Positions 8,335 through 16,826 of a stretch of 64,000 bases of DNA are shown here, piece after piece. The DNA comes from Micromonospora vinacea (GTDB taxonomy: Bacteria; Actinomycetota; Actinomycetes; Mycobacteriales; Micromonosporaceae). Every line of letters begins with the position of its first letter. Position 1 is the first letter of the stretch. Under the pieces are notes generated by a model that saw only the letters and a program-made list of their open reading frames with translations, did not search any database and was not told the origin of the DNA. A program made the translations under genes and the position numbers. The stretch lies in contig NZ_JADOTY010000001.1 of assembly GCF_015751785.1 (NCBI RefSeq), positions 4,340,001 to 4,404,000 on the forward strand, written 5' to 3'.

Positions 8335-8487
8335 ATCGCGGTGGGCGACAGTGCTCGTGCCGATAGTGGAGTTATGTCTAAATGAACGATCGGTAAGCAG
8401 TCGATCTTGCGTGTGACAAATCCAACTGTCGCTTTTCCAGCGGCCACAGAAATTGGGCGCGTAAAGCACGGCGGGTACCTTCCTGTC

Positions 8488-10671
8488 GTGCCAGACGCCT
8501 CTCGACAGTTGATTGCCGATCGCTATCGGCTGGTCCGTCCGCTCGGTCAGGGCGGGATGGGCCGCGTGTGGCAGGCCCGCGACGAGATGCTCCAGCGCGA
8601 CGTCGCCATAAAGGAGTTGGTGGCGCCGCCCGGCCTGCGCGACGACGAACGCCGGGAGATGCGCGAACGGTCCATGCGCGAGGCGCGGGCCGTCGCCCGC
8701 CTGGGCCACCCCAATGTGGTACGCGTCTTCGACGTGCTGCACGCGGGCGGCGACCCCTGGATCGTGATGGAGCTCGTGCCGTCCCGGTCCCTGCATCAGG
8801 TGCTCGAAGCCGAGGGGTCGATGCCGGCGGACCGCGCTGCACGGATCGGGCTGGACATTCTGGGTGCGCTGCGCGCCGCACACCAGGCCGGCGTGCTGCA
8901 CCGGGACGTCAAGCCGGCCAACGTGCTGCTCGGCGACGACGGCAGAGTGGTGCTTACCGACTTCGGTCTGGCCACCCTCCCCGGCGACCCACGGATGACG
9001 CAGACCGGGATGGTGCTCGGCTCGCCGGCGTTCCTCGCGCCCGAGCGGGCCACCGACGGCGACGTGGGGCCGGCGGCCGACCTGTGGTCGCTCGGCGCCA
9101 CCCTCTACGCGGCGGTCGAGGGACGTACCCCGTACCACCGCTCGTCTCCGATCGCCACGCTGGCAGCCCTCGCCACCGAGCCGCCACCGCCGGCGCAACG
9201 AGCCGGTCGGCTGACCCCGCTCCTGGAAGGACTGCTGCGCCGCGAGCCGGATCAGCGGATCAGCGCCGATGAGGCGGATCGTCTCCTGCGGCAGGCCGCC
9301 ACCCCGGACGTGCCAGCCGCCGAGGTGAGCACCACAGACGGCGGGCCGCTAACCCGGCTCACCGCCACGACGACCACCGCCCCCGCCGGCGACGGGCCCT
9401 GTCCGACGATCGTGCCCGAGTTCGTCACCGCCGAGCCCGGTCCGCCCACGTCGCCGACTGTCCCCACGTCGCCGACTGTCCCCGCTGGGCCGGGGTCCGG
9501 GGCGGGCCGCAAGCGTCGGGCTCGTCTGATCGGGTCGATCGGGGCCGCCGCGCTGCTCGTCGTCCTGCTGGCGACCACGTCCCTGCTTGAAGGCGGGCTG
9601 TTCGGTGGCGCGGGTGACGGTGGAGTGGCGGCGCCGGCAGTGAACCCGTCGCCGATAGCCGAGACGCCGGTGTCCAGGGTGCTGCCACCGGCGCCCGCGG
9701 GCTGGCGCTACTACCGTGACGATCCCCGCTTCCTCGTACCGGTGCCGGACGGCTGGCAGGCGCGGCGCGACGGTGAGCGCGCCGCGTTCCGCGAGCCGGA
9801 CGGCAGTCGCGTGCTCGTCGTCGACGAGCTTCGGTCCATCCCAGCGGACCTGGTCGCCGAGTTGCGGGAGCGAGAGGGTGCGCAGCGCGGGCAGTACGCC
9901 GACTACCGGCAGGTCCGCCTCGACGCGCTGCGCTACCAGTTGCGGGCCGCCGAGTGGGAGTGGACGTACACCGACGAGGACGGCACGCCGATGCACATGC
10001 TGAGCCGTGCCTTCGTCGGCCACAACGGGCACGCGTACTCGATCGACTGGACCACCTCCGCCGCCGAATGGTCCGCGAGCGCCGCCGTCTTCGCGCTGAT
10101 CGCTGATGGTTTCCAGGGCCTGCCGGTCGTGGGTGTCCCGCCGTCCCGACCCGCTGGACCGCCATCATCAGCGAGCGCGGGGCCGCCGTCGCCCGGGACG
10201 GGCAGCGGCACGACGATCGGCCCGGGAAATGCGACGCAGCAGCCGGCTGCCCCGCCGCCGCCGTCCCCCACGCAGGGCGGCACGCCCGCCGGCAAGCAGA
10301 TCTCCAGCTTCGCCAGTGACCGCTGCATCGACATCCCGGACGGCAACGCTGTCGCCGGCGCGCGGCTGCAGATCTGGGACTGTCGGCGGACCGCGAAGCA
10401 GCTGTGGACCTTCCCGGCGGATGGCACGGTCCGTTCGATGGGCAAGTGCCTGGATGTCGCCGGCCACTCCACCGAGGACGGTGCTGCCGTCCAACTGGCC
10501 GACTGTTCCGGCGCGGCATCGCAGAGGTTCACCCTCAACAAGGCGTACGACCTGGTGAACACCAGGGCGGACAGGTGCGTCGACGTGCTCGACTCGAACC
10601 CGAACAACGGCGCCCGGCTGCAGATCTGGCAGTGCAACGGCAACGCCAACCAGAAGTGGCGGGCCAACTGA
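8488..10671 (+). CDS. Membrane Ser/Thr protein kinase with C-terminal ricin-type lectin domain
   Basis: 727 residues from the GTG at 8488 (the frame is also open to a TTG at 8407). The cytoplasmic Hanks-type kinase domain spans about 13-275: glycine loop LGQGGMGRVW, catalytic Lys42, HRDVKPAN with Asp139, DFG at 157-159, and an APE-like motif. A Pro/Thr linker containing an exact tandem 18-bp repeat near 9447-9482 leads to one membrane helix at about 347-370. The extracellular part has a globular domain (about 395-545), a Pro-rich linker, and a beta-trefoil with QxW-type repeats (LQIWDCRRTAKQLWTF, LQIWQCNGNANQKW). Pkn-type kinases usually carry PASTA or other sensors; a lectin suggests glycan or cell-wall sensing, which is inference. 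Its substrates are unknown. The adjacent divergent lipoprotein may be functionally linked. Confidence 0.9.
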   Translation: MPDASRQLIADRYRLVRPLGQGGMGRVWQARDEMLQRDVAIKELVAPPGLRDDERREMRERSMREARAVARLGHPNVVRVFDVLHAGGDPWIVMELVPSRSLHQVLEAEGSMPADRAARIGLDILGALRAAHQAGVLHRDVKPANVLLGDDGRVVLTDFGLATLPGDPRMTQTGMVLGSPAFLAPERATDGDVGPAADLWSLGATLYAAVEGRTPYHRSSPIATLAALATEPPPPAQRAGRLTPLLEGLLRREPDQRISADEADRLLRQAATPDVPAAEVSTTDGGPLTRLTATTTTAPAGDGPCPTIVPEFVTAEPGPPTSPTVPTSPTVPAGPGSGAGRKRRARLIGSIGAAALLVVLLATTSLLEGGLFGGAGDGGVAAPAVNPSPIAETPVSRVLPPAPAGWRYYRDDPRFLVPVPDGWQARRDGERAAFREPDGSRVLVVDELRSIPADLVAELREREGAQRGQYADYRQVRLDALRYQLRAAEWEWTYTDEDGTPMHMLSRAFVGHNGHAYSIDWTTSAAEWSASAAVFALIADGFQGLPVVGVPPSRPAGPPSSASAGPPSPGTGSGTTIGPGNATQQPAAPPPPSPTQGGTPAGKQISSFASDRCIDIPDGNAVAGARLQIWDCRRTAKQLWTFPADGTVRSMGKCLDVAGHSTEDGAAVQLADCSGAASQRFTLNKAYDLVNTRADRCVDVLDSNPNNGARLQIWQCNGNANQKWRAN

Positions 10672-10744
10672 GCGCTGACGGCAGGGGCTGCGGTGGTTAC
10701 GGTCGTGGATGCCGAGGTTTCCCGACCGTTCGAGGAGTGATCAC

Positions 10745-12157
10745 ATGCCCCCCTCTCCGTCCCGGCTCTTCGCCGAGCTAGCGACGGCCGAACCACCGGC
10801 CGAGACCAGAGTGGTCATGCGACGTGCGGTGGTGCTCGGCGGCAGCATGGCCGGGTTGCTGGCGGCCCGGGTGTTGAGCGACCACGCCGAGGAAGTGCTG
10901 ATCATCGAACGGGACCCGTCCGATGTCGACGCCGGGCCCCGCCCGGGTGTGCCCCAGGGCAGTCAGGTGCACGCGCTGCTGCCCGCCGGTCAGGTCCAGT
11001 TGGAGCGCTGGTTCCCCGGCATCGCCGACGAGGCGCTCGCGCTCGGCGCCCCGCCGCCGCCACGCGACCCGAGCACGGCGAAGGTCTTCGTGAACGGCAT
11101 GTTGGGTCTGCCGCCCGCGCCGACCGGCACCGGGCCTGCGCTGATCACGACGCGTCCGTTCCTGGAGGCGCTGGTCCGGCGGCGCACCCTCGCCGTCGAC
11201 AACATCCGGATGGTGTACGGCCGGGCGGAGGGCCTGCTCTTCGACGAACGGCGGGTCACCGGCGTCCGGTACCTGCCCGAGGGGGGCACCGAGCCCGTCG
11301 TCGAAGCGGCCGACCTGGTGGTCGACGCGATGGGGCGGTCCAGCCGGTTGAGCGACTGGCTGGCCGAGCACGGCTGGCCGCGCCCGCCGATGCACCGCAT
11401 GCCGATCAAACTGAACTACGCCACGGCCCTCTTCACGCGCGACGAGAAGGTCAGCGACGCCTGGGTGGCGGTCTTCCACACCATGGCGGGCAAGGGGCGC
11501 ACCGCCCGGATCGGTGGGATCAACTCGGTCGAGGGGGACCGCTGGATCATGCTGGTGGCCGGCTACGACGGGGACCGACCCAGCCGCGACGTCGCCGACT
11601 TCACCGCCCGCTGCCGGGAGCACTACCCGCAGATGTTCGGTGACATCGCCGAACACGGGGAGATGCTCGGTGGGGTGGTCACGTACCACCAGGCGGACAG
11701 CCGGCGCCGCGACTTCCACAAGCTCGACCGGCTGCCCGCCGGGCTGGTCGCCGCCGGTGACGCGGTCGCGTCCTTCAACCCGGTGTACGGCCAGGGCATG
11801 ACCTCCGCGACGCTGCACGCCTCCTGCCTGTCGAAGTACCTGCGCTCCGGTCCGAAGCCGCACGACGAGCCCGCACGGGCGTACTTCGACCAGGTTCGGG
11901 TGGTGGTCGACGCCGCCTGGCAGATCTCCACCACCGCCGACATCGAGCTGCCGCACGTCGACGGGCCCTACCCGCCCGGTTACAAGGTCACCAAGTGGTT
12001 CGGGGATCTGCTCTTCCGGGCGTCGCTGACCGATCCGGTGCTCAACGCACGGCTGGGTCGGGTCACCACCATGCTCGACCACCCGGCCGCCCTGAGCCGT
12101 CCCGGCACCCTGTTCCGGGCCCTCCGACTCGGTCTGCTCGGCAGCGCCCGACGGTGA
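10745..12157 (+). CDS. FAD-dependent oxidoreductase (aromatic hydroxylase-like)
   Basis: 470 residues. The start at 10745 is chosen because GAGGAG lies 8 bases upstream. The N-terminal dinucleotide-binding motif is VVLGGSMAGLLAARVL, the usual acidic residue follows at the end of strand 2 (IIERD), and the second FAD motif GDAVASFNPVYGQGMTSA lies about two-thirds along. This is the arrangement of the p-hydroxybenzoate hydroxylase and geranylgeranyl-reductase superfamily. The substrate is not predictable. It stands 73 bp after the kinase gene and 88 bp before the FUSC gene, so it could be transcribed with either. Confidence 0.82.
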   Translation: MPPSPSRLFAELATAEPPAETRVVMRRAVVLGGSMAGLLAARVLSDHAEEVLIIERDPSDVDAGPRPGVPQGSQVHALLPAGQVQLERWFPGIADEALALGAPPPPRDPSTAKVFVNGMLGLPPAPTGTGPALITTRPFLEALVRRRTLAVDNIRMVYGRAEGLLFDERRVTGVRYLPEGGTEPVVEAADLVVDAMGRSSRLSDWLAEHGWPRPPMHRMPIKLNYATALFTRDEKVSDAWVAVFHTMAGKGRTARIGGINSVEGDRWIMLVAGYDGDRPSRDVADFTARCREHYPQMFGDIAEHGEMLGGVVTYHQADSRRRDFHKLDRLPAGLVAAGDAVASFNPVYGQGMTSATLHASCLSKYLRSGPKPHDEPARAYFDQVRVVVDAAWQISTTADIELPHVDGPYPPGYKVTKWFGDLLFRASLTDPVLNARLGRVTTMLDHPAALSRPGTLFRALRLGLLGSARR

Positions 12158-12245
12158 TTCGTCGCCAAACCCGCCGCCCCCGCCGAGGCGCGGTGGAGAA
12201 TGGTGGGCCGGGGAGGGGTGCTGCGACGAACCCGGGGGAGCGGTC

Positions 12246-14426
12246 GTGCTCGGAACCAGCCTCCTTGGCCGGCTTCGCCGCCGTGACCCAGGTGACGCCA
12301 TCCTGCGACGCGCGGCCCGACTGACGCTCGTCGCGTCCGTCGTTTTCTACGGCTGCCGGTACGGGGCGGGCAACTCGACGCTCGCCACCTACGGGCTGTT
12401 CGGCACGATCGCCGCCGGGTCGTTCGCGCAGCTGCCCGGCCCGGCGCCGCAACGGGCGCGGATCCTCGTGTTGTCGTTGCCGGCGGTGTGGGCGCTGATC
12501 GCGGTGGGCTCACTGGTGGCGTGGAGCACGTGGGCGGCCGCCGGCGGCATGCTGGTCGTCGGGTTCGTGGTGGCGTTCGCCGGGGTCGGGAACCCACGCC
12601 TGGTGGGGTTGGCCAGCGCGTTCCAGCTCTTCTACATCCTGGCGTCGTTCCCGCCGTACCAGCCGGGCACCCTGCCGGAACGACTCGGCGGGGTGACGCT
12701 CGCCGTCGTGCTGCTCGCCGCCGCCGAGGTGTTCGTCTGGCCCGACCCGGTGCCGGTCTCCTACCGGCAGCGCCTCGCCGAGGCGGCGGACGGCGTCGCC
12801 GCCTTCCTCGACGCCGCCGCCGACAGGTTGACCGACCCGCACGCCGCCGCTGGTGATCGGGACACGCGGCGCGGGCGGGCGTACGACGTGGTGGCGGCGA
12901 TCGAGCTGAACCGCAGCCCTCCGGCGTGGGCGCCCTCCGCGGCGGGCGTTCAGGACCGGGCGTTGCGGATCTGCGCCGCCGCGTTACGGGAGGTGCTCGC
13001 CGAGGCGGACCGGTTGGCGGCGGACGCCCCGCCGGAGCCGATCCCGGACCTGGCGGCGGCCCGTCTGCTGCGCTCGTGCGCGGACACCACCCGCGCCGCC
13101 GGCCGGAGCCTGTCGCCGGGGGCCCCGGCGGTAGCCCCCGCCGACCTGGACGTGGCGGTCGGACGAGCCGAGGCGGCGTACCCCGTGGGAGAGGGCCGGG
13201 TCCGCGACGCGCCGGACGTACCCCGGTTGTGTCGGGACGCGACAGCGCTGGCCCTCGCGGACCAGGTGCGGGTCTTCGCCGTCGGTTCCCGGGTGGCCAC
13301 CGGGGTGCGGCTCGACGAGGACGCCTCCTCGGGGCTGTTCGAGTACACCCGGCGCAGCCCGTGGACGCTGTACTGGTGGCAGTTCCGCTCCCACCTGGCG
13401 CCGCGCTCGGCCCACCTGCACAACTCGCTGCGGCTGGCCGTGGCGCTCGCCATCGCCCGGGTCGCCGCCGGAGTGTTGCAGCTGACCCATGGCTTCTGGG
13501 TCCTGCTGGCCACCCTCACGGTCCTGCGCACCTCGGCCTCCGACACCCGCACCGCGCTGCGGCCGGCCGTGCTGGGCACCATCATCGGCGCGGTGGTCAG
13601 CGGCGGGGTGATGCTCGTCGTCGACGAGCCGATCGTGTACGCCATCGTCCTGCCGATCACCCTGCTGCTGGCCTTCGGCGTCGGTCGCCTACTCGGGCCG
13701 GTGTGGCAGCAGGCGCTGTTCACCGTGCTGCTGACTGTCGTCTTCGCCCAGCTGAGCCCGCCAGGGTGGCGGCTCGCCGAGGCCCGCCTCGTCGACGTGC
13801 TGCTCGGAGCGGTGATCGGCGTCCTCGCCGGGGTGGCGATGTGGCCGCGCGGCGCGGGCCACGACCTGCGGCACAACGCCACCCGATACCTGAAGGCCAG
13901 CGCGGACGCCGTCGACCAGACCGTCCAGGCGGTGCTCGGCGACGCTCCGCCACCCGAGGGCGCCCTCAACCGTGTCCGTCGGCGGATGGTCCTGATCGAC
14001 TCGTCGTACTGCCAGTACCACTCGGAGCGGCACGATCCGCACCGTCAGCAGGTGAACTGGGATGCCGTCCTGAGCACCGGGCACCACGTCGTGCCGGGCG
14101 CGGAGTCGCTGCTGCGACGCAACCCGCCCGGTTGCCTCGCCGGTTGGCCCGAGGCGGCGGCGCTGCTGCGGGACACCGCCGGGCGCCTGCGGTCGGCGTA
14201 CGACGCCCTCGCCGACGAGGTCGCCCACGGCCGGACATCGCCCCGGACGCTGGTCTCGAGCACCTGCGTCGACCAGTTGGACCGCGTCCGTCCGCTCCTC
14301 GGCGAGGCCGACCATCAGGCGGTCCGGCACCTGGTGGAGGTCGACAGGTGGCTCGCCGGCCTCGCCGACAGTCTCGCTCGCGCCCGCCCACCCGTTGCCG
14401 ACGAGTCGGTCGGGCACCGCCGATAG
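12246..14426 (+). CDS. FUSC-family membrane protein (aromatic acid exporter-like)
   Basis: 726 residues with two membrane blocks (about 25-165 and 395-540) and two cytoplasmic stretches. This is the duplicated layout of the FUSC/YccS/AaeB superfamily, whose members export aromatic carboxylic acids. The second block contains the characteristic region running from HGFWVLLATLTVL through RPAVLGTIIGAVVSG. The GTG start follows a purine-rich stretch (gggggagcg). Substrate and regulation are not evident. Downstream is the FtsX-domain/sigma pair after a 93-bp gap. Confidence 0.82.
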   Translation: MLGTSLLGRLRRRDPGDAILRRAARLTLVASVVFYGCRYGAGNSTLATYGLFGTIAAGSFAQLPGPAPQRARILVLSLPAVWALIAVGSLVAWSTWAAAGGMLVVGFVVAFAGVGNPRLVGLASAFQLFYILASFPPYQPGTLPERLGGVTLAVVLLAAAEVFVWPDPVPVSYRQRLAEAADGVAAFLDAAADRLTDPHAAAGDRDTRRGRAYDVVAAIELNRSPPAWAPSAAGVQDRALRICAAALREVLAEADRLAADAPPEPIPDLAAARLLRSCADTTRAAGRSLSPGAPAVAPADLDVAVGRAEAAYPVGEGRVRDAPDVPRLCRDATALALADQVRVFAVGSRVATGVRLDEDASSGLFEYTRRSPWTLYWWQFRSHLAPRSAHLHNSLRLAVALAIARVAAGVLQLTHGFWVLLATLTVLRTSASDTRTALRPAVLGTIIGAVVSGGVMLVVDEPIVYAIVLPITLLLAFGVGRLLGPVWQQALFTVLLTVVFAQLSPPGWRLAEARLVDVLLGAVIGVLAGVAMWPRGAGHDLRHNATRYLKASADAVDQTVQAVLGDAPPPEGALNRVRRRMVLIDSSYCQYHSERHDPHRQQVNWDAVLSTGHHVVPGAESLLRRNPPGCLAGWPEAAALLRDTAGRLRSAYDALADEVAHGRTSPRTLVSSTCVDQLDRVRPLLGEADHQAVRHLVEVDRWLAGLADSLARARPPVADESVGHRR

Positions 14427-14519
14427 CCGTGACGCCTGTGTTGCCCAGCATCGATGTGACCGATCCGGTGCCCCAACCAGTCAACACATGTGGAAGCCCA
14501 CCGGGGCACGGGAGGAAAC

Positions 14520-15128
14520 ATGGATCAGAACCTACGGGTGCTCTTCGACCGCGCTGTCGCCGACGAGCCCGAACTACCTCTTGTCGACCTGGTCGGTGAT
14601 GCGGTGGCCGCTGGCGCCGGCCTGCGTCGACGCCGACAACGGCTGGTGGCGACAGGTGTTGCCGCCGTGGTCGCCGTCGCGGTGGTGGGGGCGGTGAACG
14701 TGGCGACACCGCCGCACCGATCAGCGCCGCCACCAACGGTGTCGGCGGCGTTCGGCATGCTCGTGAACAGGGCATGCCAGGCCCCCGCTGACGAGACCGC
14801 GACCGACGCCGCGGTCTACCTTGCTCCCGAGATCACCGACCAGCAGCGCGGTGTGGTCAACCGCGCGCTGGACGCGGACCCGGCGGTCGGGACCGTGGTG
14901 TTCCAGAGCCGCGAAGAGGCGCTGAGGAAGTTCAAGAAGGTGTACGCGGACACACCCGAACTCGTCGACCACATCGTGCCCAGCCAACTGCCGGAGTCAT
15001 TCCGGATCACGCTCGTGGTACGGACCCAGTTCGCGGAGCTGGCGGAGCGCTTCAAACGCACGCCCGGGGTCGACGAGGTCATCGGCATCGACTGCCCGGC
15101 CGGCACCAACGCGTCGGCGGTCGACTGA
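14520..15128 (+). CDS. Membrane protein with FtsX-type extracellular domain, possible anti-sigma partner
   Basis: 202 residues from the ATG at 14520, preceded by GGAGGAAAC. A cytoplasmic N-terminal stretch of about 40 residues ends in a basic cluster (GLRRRRQRLV). One membrane helix (VATGVAAVVAVAVVGAVNVA) and an outside domain of about 120 residues follow. That domain resembles the FtsX ectodomain (SREEALRKFKKVYADTPEL, then PESFRITLVV). FtsX ectodomains normally pair with cell-wall hydrolases, but this protein lacks the FtsX permease part. Its stop overlaps the ATG of a SigE-family sigma factor by one base. A membrane-bound partner or anti-sigma role is inferred from this coupling and the cytoplasmic head; it has no recognisable zinc anti-sigma motif. 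Confidence 0.72.
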   Translation: MDQNLRVLFDRAVADEPELPLVDLVGDAVAAGAGLRRRRQRLVATGVAAVVAVAVVGAVNVATPPHRSAPPPTVSAAFGMLVNRACQAPADETATDAAVYLAPEITDQQRGVVNRALDADPAVGTVVFQSREEALRKFKKVYADTPELVDHIVPSQLPESFRITLVVRTQFAELAERFKRTPGVDEVIGIDCPAGTNASAVD

Positions 15129-15664
15129 TGGCATCTGCCCGCTGGGGCGCGGCTCGACGACGCGAGCAGACCGCCCAGCAGGCGGAGTTCACCGCTTTCG
15201 TCGAGACCACCGCACCGAGACTGCGGCGTACCGCCTACCTGATGTGTCGCGACTGGCACCTCGCCCAGGACCTGACCCAGACCACCTTCGCGAAGATGTA
15301 CGCGAACTGGGGCCGGGTCCGGCGCACCGCGAACCTCGAGGCGTACAGCCGCCGGGTCCTCATGAACGCCGTCTTCGACCAGAACAAGCGGCGCAGTGCC
15401 GCCGAGGTCGTGCTCGCCGAGCTGCCGGAGGTGTCGCCGCAACGGCCCGACGACACCAGGGAGCTGCACATCGCCCTGCTCCAGGCGTTGGCCACCCTGC
15501 CGATCCGCGACCAGGCCATCGTGGTGCTCCGGCACTGGGAGGATCAGAGCGTCGAGGCCGTCGCCAGCACCCTCGACGTCTCCGTGTCGGTGGTCAAGAT
15601 GCAGAACGCCCGCGCGTTGACCAAGCTGCGGGCGTTGCTCGGGCAGGACTTCGTACGAATCTGA
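15128..15664 (+). CDS. SigE-family ECF RNA polymerase sigma factor
   Basis: 178 residues. Region 2 is at about 20-90 (FVETTAPRLRRTAYLMCRDW followed by HLAQDLTQTTFAKMY) and region 4 at about 115-170 (ALATLPIRDQAIVVLRHWED, then SVEAVASTLDVSVSVVKMQ). This is the SigE-family ECF pattern common in Streptomyces and Micromonospora. It is translationally coupled to the membrane protein just upstream. Its regulon is unknown and no autoregulatory promoter could be defined. Confidence 0.9.
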   Translation: MASARWGAARRREQTAQQAEFTAFVETTAPRLRRTAYLMCRDWHLAQDLTQTTFAKMYANWGRVRRTANLEAYSRRVLMNAVFDQNKRRSAAEVVLAELPEVSPQRPDDTRELHIALLQALATLPIRDQAIVVLRHWEDQSVEAVASTLDVSVSVVKMQNARALTKLRALLGQDFVRI

Positions 15665-15725
15665 CAGGCCGCCGGTCGCCGATTGGCCGTGCCCGTCGCG
15701 CGCCGCCCGGCCTAACGTCGACGGC

Positions 15726-16763
15726 ATGGAGATCGAGCAGGCGCAGAAGCTGTGGCAGCCGGAGCCGGGCTGGTTGAACACCGCCAGCTACGGGTTGCCG
15801 CCGGAGCCGGCGTGGGCGGCGGTGCAGGAGGCCCTCGCCGCCTGGCGGGTTGGTCGTACGTCGTGGGAAGGCTGGGGCGAGTCGACGCAGCGGTCTCGCG
15901 TCGCCTTCGCCGGCCTCATCGGGGTGCCGGTCGGTGACGTGGCGGTCGGCGCGGCGGTGTCCCAGCTGCTCGCACCGGTCGCGGCGGCACTGCCGGCCGG
16001 TGCCACTGTGGTGGTCCCGGAGGTCGAGTTCACCTCGAACCTCTTCCCCTGGCTGGTGCAGGAGGAACGGGGCGTCAGGGTCCGCACGGTGCCACTGGAG
16101 TCGCTGGTCGACGCCATCGACGCTGACACCGACCTGGTCGCGTTCAGCCTGGTCCAGTCGGCCGACGGGGCGGTAGCCGCGTACGACGAGATCGTGGCCG
16201 CGGCCCGCGCGCACGACGCGCTGGTGGCGGTGGACGCCACCCAGGCGTGCGGCTGGCTGCCGTTCGACGGCAGCCGGGCCGACGCAGTGGCGGTGGGCGG
16301 CTACAAGTGGCTGATGAATCCGCGCGGGACGGGGTACGCCTATCTGGCCCCGGCGTTGCGCGAGCGGCTGCGCCCCGACGCGGCCGGCTGGTACGCGGGT
16401 GCCGACCCGCACGCCTCCTACTACGGCCCGCCGCTGCGGTTGGCCGACGACGCTCGCCGGTTCGACATCTCACCGGCCTGGTTCAGCTGGGTCGGGGCGG
16501 CGCCCGCACTGGAGGTGGTCGCCGAGATCGGCGTGTCGGCGATCGGGGCGCACAACGTGGCGTTGGCCAACCGGTTCCTGACCGGGCTGGGTCGACCGTC
16601 GGGGGAGAGCGCCATCGTCAGCGTGGACGTGCCCGACGCGGAGCAGCGCCTCGCGGCGGCCGGCATCCGGGCGGCGGTGCGCGCCGGACGGGTCCGGGCC
16701 TCGTTCCACGTCTACTCCACGGAGGCCGACGTGGATGCCGCGCTGACGGCGTTGACCGGCTGA
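15726..16763 (+). CDS. Class V PLP-dependent aminotransferase/desulfurase-like enzyme
   Basis: 345 residues of fold type I. The pyridoxal-phosphate lysine is in AVGGYKWLMNPRGTGY, with the cofactor-binding aspartate in VAVDATQACGWLP and the Gln just after it. The N terminus (GWLNTASYGLPPEPAWAAV) matches the isopenicillin-N-epimerase/cysteine-desulfurase subgroup, though the chain is somewhat short. The exact reaction is not predictable. It follows the sigma factor by 61 bp and ends at a strong bidirectional hairpin. Confidence 0.83.
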   Translation: MEIEQAQKLWQPEPGWLNTASYGLPPEPAWAAVQEALAAWRVGRTSWEGWGESTQRSRVAFAGLIGVPVGDVAVGAAVSQLLAPVAAALPAGATVVVPEVEFTSNLFPWLVQEERGVRVRTVPLESLVDAIDADTDLVAFSLVQSADGAVAAYDEIVAAARAHDALVAVDATQACGWLPFDGSRADAVAVGGYKWLMNPRGTGYAYLAPALRERLRPDAAGWYAGADPHASYYGPPLRLADDARRFDISPAWFSWVGAAPALEVVAEIGVSAIGAHNVALANRFLTGLGRPSGESAIVSVDVPDAEQRLAAAGIRAAVRAGRVRASFHVYSTEADVDAALTALTG

Positions 16764-16767
16764 ACCC

Positions 16768-16811
16768 GCCGTCGAGGACGGCCGGGCGCGCAGCCGGCCG
16801 TCCTCGACGGC
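16768..16811. terminator. Bidirectional hairpin terminator
   Basis: Perfect 18-bp arms (GCCGTCGAGGACGGCCGG at 16768-16785 and its complement at 16794-16811) with an 8-base loop lie between the convergent aminotransferase and acyl-CoA dehydrogenase genes. Confidence 0.85.
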
Positions 16812-16826
16812 ATCAGACGTTCCGGC

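Noticed and set aside
12926..14599. A 557-codon frame overlapping the FUSC gene in another frame.
   Set aside because: Arg/Gly/Pro-rich and motif-free, while the overlapping FUSC frame has clear membrane helices and family motifs.
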